Assembly: GCA_949959185.1 (NCBI GenBank)
Contig: CATLIX010000015.1
Coordinates: 1 to 59,015, forward strand
DNA: 59,015 nucleotides
Direction: 5' to 3'
Source of the DNA: an uncultured Eubacterium sp.
Lineage (GTDB): Bacteria; Bacillota; Clostridia; Lachnospirales; Lachnospiraceae
Part shown: positions 8,157 through 15,312 of the stretch, in pieces
Numbering within the stretch: position 1 is the stretch's first letter
Layout: the number at the start of each line of letters is the position of its first letter
The notes under the pieces: model-generated
The model's database searches: none
Seen by the model: only the letters and a program-made list of their open reading frames with translations
What the model was told of the DNA's origin: nothing
Position numbers and translations under genes: made by a program

Positions 8157-9059
8157 CTAAAGGGCAATCTCAAGCTCTCCTTTTTCCCTGTCGTAATAGT
8201 AAACATTCTCTGACAGCCATTCTTCCCGGCTCACTTCCTCCCGGTTGACACACCGTACCATCTCCCTCAGGTCTTCGGCTTCCATCTCCGGCCTCTCTGC
8301 CAGCAGCAGTATTTCATGTACGGAACTGGGCAGGATATAGAAATTCCCCTGCAGTTTCCCTGCGCATTCTTCCAGCAGGTCTTTCCGTAAGATACCCGCC
8401 GCCCCGTAATGCATGTCTCTGTTTGTCAGCACATAAAGCCTCGCAACACCGCAGAAGTTCTCCTGTCCCGTGCCCGCCGGCCCCTCCTGCTCCGGACACG
8501 GAAATGTCCCCAGGAATTCTGGCAGAGACTCTGTCTTATACGCTTCTCCCTGCAGGTTCTCCATGGCAGTTTCCCATAACTCCTGTTCCGTAATGCCCCA
8601 CTGGTTCAGAAACCATGCCGGTATAAAGGTGGACGCCCGGTATTTCTCATGCTCCAGTTCCAGACGGTATGCCACCGCCAAGTCCAGCAGGTTCCGGTGG
8701 GGACAGTTTTCCAGCATCTCCCGGTTCCAGTCTGCATGGACCGGCACCAGGCGGATGTTTCCCCTGACCTCTTCCCAGTCCCCTGGGATGTCCCAGGCTG
8801 CAGGGTCCGGCTTTCTCCCCAGCATCTCCCGGATATGGTTTATGGCATGGTCCATGCCCCTTTCCCGGTACAGTCCATACAGTCTCTCCATCCGGAGCAC
8901 GGTCCCCGCCCGGCTCCCTTCTTCCCTGATTTCCAGGCCATCCTGTCGTATCCCGTTGTTTTTCTTCAGGCTGCAGAAGGATACCTTCCCTTCTTCCCCT
9001 GTTTCCTGCTCCATCCGTTCTCTCACTGCTTCTGTAAATTCTTCATATCCCATCCACAT
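8157..9059 (-). CDS. DUF5688-type protein
   Basis: A 300-residue soluble protein matching the DUF5688 pattern. The N-terminus reads YEEFTEAVRERM with a KKNNGIRQDGL segment at about residue 35. The C-terminal half has YGAAGILRKDLLEECAGKL, NFYILPSSVHEILLL and a final ENVYYYDRE. Such proteins are common in mobile elements of Lachnospiraceae and have no known function. A GGAGAGAGG precedes the start. GC is much higher than in the preceding gene. It is the last gene of a minus-strand cluster of recombination-type genes. Confidence 0.75.
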   Translation of the reverse strand: MWMGYEEFTEAVRERMEQETGEEGKVSFCSLKKNNGIRQDGLEIREEGSRAGTVLRMERLYGLYRERGMDHAINHIREMLGRKPDPAAWDIPGDWEEVRGNIRLVPVHADWNREMLENCPHRNLLDLAVAYRLELEHEKYRASTFIPAWFLNQWGITEQELWETAMENLQGEAYKTESLPEFLGTFPCPEQEGPAGTGQENFCGVARLYVLTNRDMHYGAAGILRKDLLEECAGKLQGNFYILPSSVHEILLLAERPEMEAEDLREMVRCVNREEVSREEWLSENVYYYDREKGELEIAL

Positions 9060-9114
9060 ATGTCCTCTCTCCTTCCTGTTCCCTTTTTCTTTCTGCCGGT
9101 TCTCCGGTTCTGTT

Positions 9115-10077
9115 TTATGCCGCCTCTTTCGTCCTGGTCTTTTTCAGGCTCCTCAGAGCTTTTTTATAAATCTCCTCTGTCATCTCTCCCGGCTCCTTCA
9201 GGGCATAGCGCTCCAGTACCGCTTCCATGGTGACCCCGGTGCGGGCAAGCTCCCGCTTCAGCTCTTCCATATATGCAGACAGGGCGGAGTGCTGTTTCAT
9301 TTTCTGTTTCAATTCATATACGGTCTGCCCTCTGCCATTCACAATCCGCAGTTCTGTGATCTCACGATTCGGATTATACGCGATGTGCTGTACATGGAAA
9401 CGGTCGGATGTGACATACCGCTCCCCTTCCCTGCAGATGGCTGCGCTTCCCGCCGGGACCCAGAGAAACGGGGCTGTATATAATTCCCTCCCCAGGCCCC
9501 AGTTGAAGCAGGCCCGCTTGAAGGAGTCGGATGCCTGTCCCTTCTCCTTCTCGGAATAACTGACCGTCCCCACGTCCTGTTTCGCAATCCACTGGCTTTT
9601 TTCCGGGTCCCAGATCTCCACAGTACAGTAGAGGTTCCCGTCTATGCTCTGGTGGGTGCGCTTCCATCCAAAGGGCGTGAAGGTTTCGTCCAGTATTTTC
9701 TGGTCCACGCGGGCGTCCTTGAACAGCAGCAGACTTAACCCTTTTTCACTGATAGTGGACACCCGGCATTCAATTTCATCCGCCCGCAGCAGACGGATGG
9801 GCCTCCATGCGTCTGTATCTGTCCCGGTTTTTGCGGAAAATTCCTCTTTCTCTTCTACGTTTTTGGTCTTTGCGGAAAATCCCTCTGTTTCCTTTACGTT
9901 TTTGGTCTTTGCAGAAAATCCCTCTGTTTCCTTTACATTTCCGGTCTTTGCGGAAAGCTCCTCTTTCTCTTTTATGGTTCCGGCTTTCCTGGAAAGTTCT
10001 TCTTTTAATCCTGCACTGGATGCCACATTCTCCACTTCCTTTCTCTCCTGCTCTGTATGCTTCATCCCTTCTTCCAT
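9115..10077 (-). CDS. Rad52/22-like single-strand annealing protein
   Basis: A 320-residue protein. Residues about 95-215 carry the pattern of phage and element Rad52-like annealing proteins: WRPIRLLRADEIECRV, FKDARVDQKILDETFTPFGW, IDGNLYCTVEIWD, KQDVGTVSYSEKEKGQASDS and FKRACFNWGLGRELY. These proteins bind single-stranded DNA and anneal homologous strands, usually with an exonuclease partner; here the adjacent partner is only a YqaJ relic. The first 90 residues are about four and a half tandem copies of a charged 13-residue unit (SAKTKNVKETEGF type) instead of a normal N-terminus. An ATG four codons downstream is an alternative start. Confidence 0.75.
   Translation of the reverse strand: MEEGMKHTEQERKEVENVASSAGLKEELSRKAGTIKEKEELSAKTGNVKETEGFSAKTKNVKETEGFSAKTKNVEEKEEFSAKTGTDTDAWRPIRLLRADEIECRVSTISEKGLSLLLFKDARVDQKILDETFTPFGWKRTHQSIDGNLYCTVEIWDPEKSQWIAKQDVGTVSYSEKEKGQASDSFKRACFNWGLGRELYTAPFLWVPAGSAAICREGERYVTSDRFHVQHIAYNPNREITELRIVNGRGQTVYELKQKMKQHSALSAYMEELKRELARTGVTMEAVLERYALKEPGEMTEEIYKKALRSLKKTRTKEAA
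9830..10005. repeat. 39-bp tandem repeat inside the Rad52-like gene
   Basis: About 4.4 copies of a 39-bp unit encode the repeated 13-residue block near the N-terminus of the annealing protein. The two central copies are almost identical, so copy number may still change. Confidence 0.8.
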
Positions 10078-10135
10078 CCGGCATGTTCCGCCGCTTATGG
10101 TATGTCCGGTTGCAGATGTCCTGTAAACAGGCAGA

Positions 10136-10161
10136 AAAAGGAGGCAGGTTTTCCTGCCTCC
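10136..10161 (-). terminator. Intrinsic terminator after the yqaJ relic
   Basis: Read on the minus strand, GGAGGCAGG and CCTGCCTCC pair around AAAA and are followed by TTTTT. It separates the upstream gene group from the annealing-protein gene. Confidence 0.8.
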
Positions 10162-10169
10162 CGTACCAC

Positions 10170-10360
10170 TTACGCTGCTTTCACCGTAAACCGTCTGCTC
10201 TGTATGGTCTTTTTATACTGCTCATAAATCTCCGGACGTTCTTCTCTCAGCCGCTTTTCATCCAGCCGGCTGCCCCGGCATCCGAACCTCCGATACCCGC
10301 TTTCCTTTTCTTCAGCCATTCCTCATGAGACAGATTTTTTGTCGCTGCGAGTTTTTCCAT
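10170..10360 (-). pseudogene. YqaJ-type exonuclease, internal deletion relic
   Basis: The ATG at 10360 opens with MEKLAATKNLSHEEWLKKR and GIGGSDAGAAG, the N-terminus of YqaJ-family viral recombinase exonucleases including the GGSDA active-site strand. The frame stops at 10247. In the neighbouring frame the sequence continues as PEIYEQYKKTIQSRRFTVKAA up to TAA at 10170, which looks like the C-terminal tail of the same family. The central 250 or so residues with the other nuclease motifs are missing. The gene is therefore a remnant that lost its middle and its frame. It sits beside the annealing protein, its usual partner. Confidence 0.7.
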
Positions 10361-10730
10361 CTGTATTTTTCCTTTCTTCCGGTTCTGAAATTTTTTCATG
10401 ATCCGCTGCTTCCGGAACCAGTGGGGATTCTGTTCCTTCCGTTTTTGAAATCTGCTGTTCCTCCGTGTTCCTCCCTTTCTGCTCCCGCTCCGCTTCCCGG
10501 CAGATTTCCTCTATTCCGGAAGATAAACTGTATTCCAGCTCCTCTTCCCCCGGCGCCGGAGCTTTCAGCCACCCCAGATACAGGCTCCACAGGAGCTTCT
10601 TTTCCCTGAGGCAGAAGGTCTGCTCCAGACGCTTCCTTTCCGCAGTTTTCTGACTGCCGCCCGCCGGAACCGCCGCTCCGCCTTCTTCTCTTCTGCTGTC
10701 CTCCGGAACTGCCTCCCGGAATATTTCCAT
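10323..10730 (-). CDS. Hypothetical 135-residue charged protein
   Basis: I do not recognise the product. It begins MEIFREAVPEDSRREEGG and is dominated by Glu, Lys and Arg. The middle holds one short ordered-looking stretch (KKLLWSLYLGWLKAPAPGEEE), and a low-complexity acidic tail ends in KKSVS. Its last codons overlap the start of the YqaJ relic. No ATG-proximal binding site stands out. It could be a real small element protein or a shortened remnant like its neighbours. Confidence 0.4.
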   Translation of the reverse strand: MEIFREAVPEDSRREEGGAAVPAGGSQKTAERKRLEQTFCLREKKLLWSLYLGWLKAPAPGEEELEYSLSSGIEEICREAEREQKGRNTEEQQISKTEGTESPLVPEAADHEKISEPEERKNTDGKTRSDKKSVS

Positions 10731-10747
10731 CTCAGGTCCCTCCTCTG

Positions 10748-11140
10748 CTATGCGGCTTTCGCCAGCGGCTGTGCACGGGTGGCAAAATCTGACACCGCAT
10801 TGATAAAACGATACGCGTTTTTCCCCACATCCTGTAAATCCGGCGCGTCGAAATACCGCAGTTTCATATCCTCCCCCGGACGCTTTACCTTCTTTTCCTG
10901 CTGAGGCATGGAACCGTCCTCCATGGGCAGCAGTATTTCCATGTACCCCATGACCTGTTTATCTGACAGCTTCTTTTCCCGGAGGGCTTCAGACTCTTTC
11001 CCCGGACTGTCCATATGCTGCCCAGCCGGAAGCTGCATATCCTCCGCTTCCCTGGAATCCGGGGCCTCCTGTACCTCTGTCCCCGACCTGTGCCAGGGCG
11101 TCTCTCTTACACAAAACATATGTTCTGCTTCTGCTGCCAT
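10748..11140 (-). CDS. Shortened DUF932-family protein
   Basis: The first 30 residues (MAAEAEHMFCVRETPWHRSG then TEVQEAPDSREA) match the start of phage/plasmid-like DUF932 proteins. The end (MKLRYFDAPDLQDVGKNAYR, then FINAVSDFATRAQPLAKAA) matches the C-terminal part. Normal members have about 300 residues; this one has 130, so the central domain is deleted but the frame is kept. It probably no longer has the family's function, which is itself undefined. It precedes the other decayed recombination genes on the same strand. Confidence 0.65.
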   Translation of the reverse strand: MAAEAEHMFCVRETPWHRSGTEVQEAPDSREAEDMQLPAGQHMDSPGKESEALREKKLSDKQVMGYMEILLPMEDGSMPQQEKKVKRPGEDMKLRYFDAPDLQDVGKNAYRFINAVSDFATRAQPLAKAA

Positions 11141-11167
11141 AATTTTTTCCTCCTTCTGTGTTCTGTT

Positions 11168-11231
11168 TCTGCAGTATGGCTTCCCGTCCGGATGTGCCTT
11201 CTGTATTTCTGCAGTATGGTTTCCTGTCCGG
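11168..11231. repeat. 24-bp direct repeat, two copies 40 bp apart
   Basis: TCTGCAGTATGGCTTCCCGT and the following CCGG (11168-11191) recur at 11208-11231 with two mismatches. It lies upstream of the shortened DUF932 gene. Its meaning is unknown; it could be a remnant of a local duplication. Confidence 0.5.
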
Positions 11232-11286
11232 TTTGTGATATGGTTTCACTTACCTTTTTCCGGGATTCAGGGCAGTCCGGCTGCGT

Positions 11287-11361
11287 TCAGTCCTCGTCCA
11301 GTATTTCCAGAAGACGTACGCCGCAGCTTAAGATAATCACTGCAATTTCAATCCCTCTCAT
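11287..11361 (-). CDS. 24-residue hydrophobic peptide
   Basis: A tiny reading frame starts at 11361 behind AAAGGAGG at a suitable distance. The product is MRGIEIAVIILSCGVRLLEI then LDED: one hydrophobic helix flanked by charges. It lies directly downstream of a terminator and upstream of the direct repeats. The strong ribosome binding site is the main support. It might be a small membrane peptide or a leader peptide. Confidence 0.4.
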   Translation of the reverse strand: MRGIEIAVIILSCGVRLLEILDED

Positions 11362-11383
11362 CCTTTCGCCTCCTTTCCGCGCG

Positions 11384-11410
11384 AAAAAAGCAGGAGGGGT
11401 TCCCTCCTGC
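11384..11410 (-). terminator. Intrinsic terminator
   Basis: On the minus strand GCAGGAGGG pairs with CCCTCCTGC and is followed by TTTTTT. It ends transcription from the genes to its right before the small peptide gene. Confidence 0.8.
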
Positions 11411-11635
11411 CTGAATCTGTGGTTTCACTGTTATAATATGTAATTGATTTATGGGGATTTACCAGAACTCCTGCAGACTTTCTCACCACCCTTCTGCCTT
11501 CTTCCAGAACTTTTCCGTTACACTGCCTGCATCAGAAATACGCTGGCAGTACAGAAAACAATTTCATCTTCTGAATACATCCTGCATGTCGCATGGCCAT
11601 CCTCAGTATGGAAATCGGTGGTTTTCTGTGTACCA

Positions 11636-11941
11636 TCAATCTCCTGATGCAATACTTTCTTCCAACATTCTGATTGCATACCTGAGACCATCCACAAAAG
11701 CCATACTCTGAATCCTTTCCAAAATGCCTTCCACATTTTCTTTCGTCTTCACTCCGTTTTGCTCCATACCAGGCACAAGGAGTCCTGCTGTCTCATAATT
11801 TAATTTTTCCTCATAATCTTCCTGCTGCTGTTCCCTTTCTTTTTGTTTAAATAACTTTAAAGCTACCGAAACTTCCTTCCGGCTTATATCGCCTGTGCTC
11901 TCTGCTATTTCCTGACATATCTTTCTTAATGTATCATCCAT
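11636..11941 (-). CDS. Small DUF6809-like protein
   Basis: A 101-residue soluble protein. The N-terminal half is helical and rich in Glu, Lys and Gln. The end reads MAFVDGLRYAIRMLEESIA, which resembles the FxxGFKxGxRMMxE ending of DUF6809-type proteins and the end of the gene at 19046-19291 (FVMGFKYAFRLFTE). No catalytic motif is visible. The two related genes bracket the cargo region at 12-19 kb. Confidence 0.55.
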   Translation of the reverse strand: MDDTLRKICQEIAESTGDISRKEVSVALKLFKQKEREQQQEDYEEKLNYETAGLLVPGMEQNGVKTKENVEGILERIQSMAFVDGLRYAIRMLEESIASGD

Positions 11942-12082
11942 TTTTCCCTCGCTTCATGACAGGCGCAGTAATACGCTGTCCTGATTTCAAACCTCTCTGC
12001 ATTCTGGTGCACATCCGGCTCTCCTGCCTCTTTGATACCTGTTATATTTTCCATTTTCATTATCTCTTTCAGAACAGCGCAG

Positions 12083-13792
12083 TTAAAGTTCTGATTCCAG
12101 TGTGTAATGCGTATTCACCATTTTATCAAACAGAGCACTGTCCATGCCTGTAAATTCTCCCGAACACGTCACCGTTACTTCATTTTCGTTATCCCAGGTA
12201 AGAGTTGCCACGACACCTGTGTATTCTTCTGCCACCTGTATGGTTCTTTCATCAGTCCTGACTCCATACATGACAATACTGTTCAACTGAGGTTCTGTTG
12301 AAAACTCCACTCCAACTTCATCACCTTCATAATAAATAAAAGTTAATAAAGCCTTATGGTCTTCAAACAACTGGTCGTTTACATACACTCCTGCACGAAT
12401 GGTAAATTCTTCTGACCTTTCTGCCTCATTTCTTTCATCCTCTACTTTACCAATCAATTCTGCATTTTTCTTTTCAAAATCATTCAACACTTCATCCATA
12501 TTAAACTGTTCCGCCGGAACTGTCCCCGTATACCATGAAGTATTGCTAAAATAACTCTGAAGCTCTTCATCATTAAATATGTACCCATGTCTCGCAAATA
12601 TTTCATTTCTTGCTATCCGAAGTCTGTCTGTTTCCACATTTCTTACTTCTTCTTCTGAAAGATATCTGCTTCCACTTTCCGGAAAAATATAATCCTGCAC
12701 CTCTGAAATATTTGTTTCTGTATCTTCATCTGCTCCGTTATCTAAAATAATAATTTCCGCAGTAATATACCTGGTTCCCCATTCATCCTCCCCTCCATAT
12801 CTTCCTGCTACATATCCATAATCTCCTGACATCACATTTCCCACAACACTTCCCTGCGCATCTATCGCTTTTCCGTCATAATCAACCCTTATAATTCCAC
12901 TGTCAGCGAACCAGTCTATCACTATGGAATCGGATAAAATATTAAATTTTCCTTCCAGTATAATATCTTTTCCAATATATTCTTCCGGATTTCTGGCCAG
13001 TTCCTCTCCTGTAATTTTCTCGCAATGACTGATATACTCCTCTATCGTCATGCTTTCCGCTTCTTCCGACCGTTCCTCCATTCCTTCTTCCAATGCTTTA
13101 TCCTCTGTACTGTTAAATATCTCTGTATTTCCGGTTTCTTCATCTTCCGCTTCGGAATTCTTCATACTCTCAGATTTCAGTGTTATGCCAGTTGCTATGG
13201 CGGCAGCCGCAAGTGCCAGCAATGCCGCAGAAGTAATCCATTCCCTCCGGGCCCATTTTTTATCTTCTATTCTATCTGCATTATTTTTTTCAATCTCTGA
13301 TAATGGATATTGGAATTCCTTTAAAAATTCCGATGCATCCCCTTTCTGGCAGATTGGAATTTTTACTGTTTTCCCTGAATTTAACTTTATCCTCACATGC
13401 CTTGACACCATAATCTTAATGCTGAATAACACTGCAACCATGCTGAGTCCGTAAGTAAACCATGCCAGCAGCCCAAATACTGCCAGGCGCAGAATATCTG
13501 AAATTTTCCAGACCGGCAGCAGGGGAAGGTCTATGTTCTGTACCTCCTGTTTGTGGAACCGGCTCTCTGATTCTTTCACACCCTTTGTAACCACATGGAC
13601 GCTCCCGCCTTCCACCTTTATATCCGTCGTCATGTCCTGAAAAGAAAATCGACCGGTACGCCGCATTCCTTTCAGCCTGTACTCCCTGCATTCTGTTTCC
13701 GTATCTTTTTTTTCCGCTAAAATTTCCGTTCCGCAGGAAGGGCATATCTTCCATTCTTTCTGTATTTCTTTTCCACAATACTTACATATCAT
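12083..13792 (-). CDS. Zinc-ribbon membrane protein with YARHG domain
   Basis: A 569-residue protein. It begins with a zinc ribbon (CKYCGKEIQ, CPSCGTEI; cysteines at about 3, 6, 18 and 21). Two membrane segments are near residues 95-130 (a single hydrophobic hairpin, ILRLAVFGLLAWFTYGLSMV), and another is at about 190-207 (SAALLALAAAAIATG). After an acidic linker comes an OB-like region, then a YARHG domain (RIARNEIFARHGYIFNDEEL, W-Y-x-G at about residue 425), and a C-terminal beta-rich part. YARHG domains occur in extracytoplasmic proteins of Firmicutes and probably bind cell-wall or peptide ligands. It follows another zinc-ribbon membrane protein, possibly in one operon. Confidence 0.75.
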   Translation of the reverse strand: MICKYCGKEIQKEWKICPSCGTEILAEKKDTETECREYRLKGMRRTGRFSFQDMTTDIKVEGGSVHVVTKGVKESESRFHKQEVQNIDLPLLPVWKISDILRLAVFGLLAWFTYGLSMVAVLFSIKIMVSRHVRIKLNSGKTVKIPICQKGDASEFLKEFQYPLSEIEKNNADRIEDKKWARREWITSAALLALAAAAIATGITLKSESMKNSEAEDEETGNTEIFNSTEDKALEEGMEERSEEAESMTIEEYISHCEKITGEELARNPEEYIGKDIILEGKFNILSDSIVIDWFADSGIIRVDYDGKAIDAQGSVVGNVMSGDYGYVAGRYGGEDEWGTRYITAEIIILDNGADEDTETNISEVQDYIFPESGSRYLSEEEVRNVETDRLRIARNEIFARHGYIFNDEELQSYFSNTSWYTGTVPAEQFNMDEVLNDFEKKNAELIGKVEDERNEAERSEEFTIRAGVYVNDQLFEDHKALLTFIYYEGDEVGVEFSTEPQLNSIVMYGVRTDERTIQVAEEYTGVVATLTWDNENEVTVTCSGEFTGMDSALFDKMVNTHYTLESEL

Positions 13793-13867
13793 TTCATCTT
13801 CCTCCTGTCATTTACTTATCTTAAATCATTACGCTATTCTTTCAGTTTCTTCAAACTGTATTAAAAA

Positions 13868-14467
13868 TCAGCTTTTCCTGACCTGCTTTGGCTCCATCCA
13901 TTTCCCCTGCATATATTTTATGAAAGCCGCCAAAATTAATAAGATAATCGCCCCTTTCATGGTGATTAAATAATCTACAACAGAATCATCTACCACTGCT
14001 GCCATCATTTCCCATTCCTGTCCGGCTGATGGATTTATAAACATAATTCCTGCTATCACTCCCATAAGGATATATACGAACTCTGTTCCCATAACTGCTC
14101 CGGCAGGGCAGGTCGCCGAAACCTGATTCTTTTGCAACAACATCATCCATTTTATTTCTTCAACTACAAATTCCAATACAAAATACGGACCGCACATACA
14201 AATAAATCTCATAACATACAAAAGAGCTTTATAATTTTCCGCTTCCTGAAATTCTCCGTATATATGGGCAGCCACCATAACCACTGTAACTAATATGACA
14301 ATTTTATGTATCACACGAAAAACAGAATTTATTTTCTCTCTTTTCTTTCCCCTGATCTGTGGAAAAAGCACATACTGCGTCTCTTCCACATCTCCTGCTT
14401 TCCACCCACATTTTGGGCAGACCTTCCAGCCTTCCTGCCATTTTTCACCGCATTGTCCACAAAACAT
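13868..14467 (-). CDS. Zinc-ribbon multi-pass membrane protein
   Basis: A 199-residue protein starting MFCGQCGEKWQEGWKVCPKC, a four-cysteine zinc ribbon very like that of the next gene. I chose the ATG at 14467 because GGAGGAC precedes it. Four hydrophobic segments follow (VIHKIVILVTVVMVAA; LLYVMRFICMCGPYFVLEFV; FVYILMGVIAGIMFI; AIILLILAAFIKYM). I do not know its function. The shared zinc ribbon and strand suggest that it works with the YARHG-domain protein. Confidence 0.65.
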   Translation of the reverse strand: MFCGQCGEKWQEGWKVCPKCGWKAGDVEETQYVLFPQIRGKKREKINSVFRVIHKIVILVTVVMVAAHIYGEFQEAENYKALLYVMRFICMCGPYFVLEFVVEEIKWMMLLQKNQVSATCPAGAVMGTEFVYILMGVIAGIMFINPSAGQEWEMMAAVVDDSVVDYLITMKGAIILLILAAFIKYMQGKWMEPKQVRKS

Positions 14468-14624
14468 TTTGTCCTCCTTTTCCACACCGCATTTCCTGTT
14501 TCCAGTTTTCATTTTCCGGATATTTTTTTACTCTCATCATCTCTTTCAATACATAGATTCCATTACTTTCCTACTATTAGTATTGTCATAGCCATTCTTT
14601 ACCTTTTCTATAGGTTTGGCTATG

Positions 14625-14843
14625 CTATTTTAAGATACTGTGGATTGGTTCATTACCTCCTACCACCTGATGGTTTTTGAAAGGCTCCGGCCACAGTCTC
14701 TTTTTCTGTACTTCTGGTCGTTTCCTTGTTCTGCCAATTGTATATGTATAATCCTCTTTTTTATCATTTCCCTGCTTACATCTCTCCATTTCTGCCTTAT
14801 ATTGCTTTAGGTCATCTCTGACATTTCCTATCTTTTTTAACAT
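14625..14843 (-). CDS. Possible small basic protein downstream of promoter 1
   Basis: A reading frame of about 72 codons, MLKKIGNVRDDLKQYKAEME and so on, lies directly downstream of a strong promoter. It contains a lysine/arginine-rich middle (GRTRKRPEVQKKRLWPEPF). No ribosome binding site is seen; an in-frame ATG at 14855 would be almost leaderless. It may be a real short gene or simply the leader of the zinc-ribbon genes downstream. I am not sure it is expressed. Confidence 0.35.
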   Translation of the reverse strand: MLKKIGNVRDDLKQYKAEMERCKQGNDKKEDYTYTIGRTRKRPEVQKKRLWPEPFKNHQVVGGNEPIHSILK

Positions 14844-14861
14844 TTTATATCTCATGTATAC

Positions 14862-14890
14862 ATTATATATTGTATACATCATTTATGCAA
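14862..14890 (-). promoter_or_regulatory. Promoter 1 with palindromic operator
   Basis: On the minus strand TTGCAT and TATAAT are separated by 17 bp. The spacer and the -10 region are covered by the palindrome TGTATAC-N10-GTATACA (14857-14880). Promoter 2 at 18776-18804 has nearly the same sequence over 46 bases. A repressor dimer bound here would block the -10. The XRE gene starting at 14969 is divergent and may encode that repressor. Confidence 0.75.
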
Positions 14891-14968
14891 GGATAAGTTT
14901 TCCAGTATAATAACCAAAAAATCCAGGCCTGCACAACAGTTCAGGCGCTGGAGGCAGGGAGACATGAC

Positions 14969-15190
14969 ATGGTACGTTTACGCATACTGGAAATACTGGA
15001 AGAGCAGAACCACACCAAATACTGGCTTTTCAAGCAGATGGATTTAAGCTACCAGAACTTTAACCGGATGGTGACTAACCAGACGCAGTCCATCCGCTTT
15101 GAAAACCTGGATAAGTTAAGCGACATTCTGGGCTGTCCCATTGGCGACCTGTTTGACAAAAAGACCAATCCAACTGAAAATGACTTTTAA
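14969..15190 (+). CDS. XRE-family transcriptional regulator
   Basis: A 73-residue single-domain Cro/CI-type helix-turn-helix protein (RLRILEILEEQNHTKYWLFK, LSYQNFNRMV, SIRFENLDKLSDILGCPIGD then LFD). This is the layout of short XRE regulators with the recognition helix in YQNFNRMVTN. GGAGGCAGG precedes the start. It lies between two operons with the same palindromic promoter, so it is the obvious candidate to control both. A TATAAT at 14906-14911 could be its own -10, with the -35 overlapping that of promoter 1. Confidence 0.85.
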   Translation: MVRLRILEILEEQNHTKYWLFKQMDLSYQNFNRMVTNQTQSIRFENLDKLSDILGCPIGDLFDKKTNPTENDF

Positions 15191-15191
15191 C

Positions 15192-15226
15192 AAAAAATCC
15201 CCGGAAGGCACGCCCTCCAGGGATTT
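15192..15226 (+). terminator. Terminator of the XRE gene
   Basis: AATCCC-GGAAGG and CCTCC-GGGATT form a stem just behind the stop codon, followed by TTTTC. The T-tract is short. Confidence 0.55.
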
Positions 15227-15312
15227 TCTCCTGAATATTCACAAATATTTTCTGAAATAATATAACTTTCCTCTCTATCTGTTTCCACCCGTAATCACAT
15301 TCTTCCTCCAGA

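Noticed and set aside
8470-9483. 337-codon plus-strand frame
   Set aside because: Shadow of the DUF5688 and annealing-protein genes in high-GC DNA; serine/proline-rich translation without motifs.
9644-10328. Plus-strand frames over the 39-bp repeats
   Set aside because: Their repetitive translation is only the complement of the repeat in the annealing-protein gene.
14587-14622. CATAGCC/GGCTATG inverted repeat
   Set aside because: Seven-base arms with a 22-base loop and no T-tract; too weak to call a terminator or operator.
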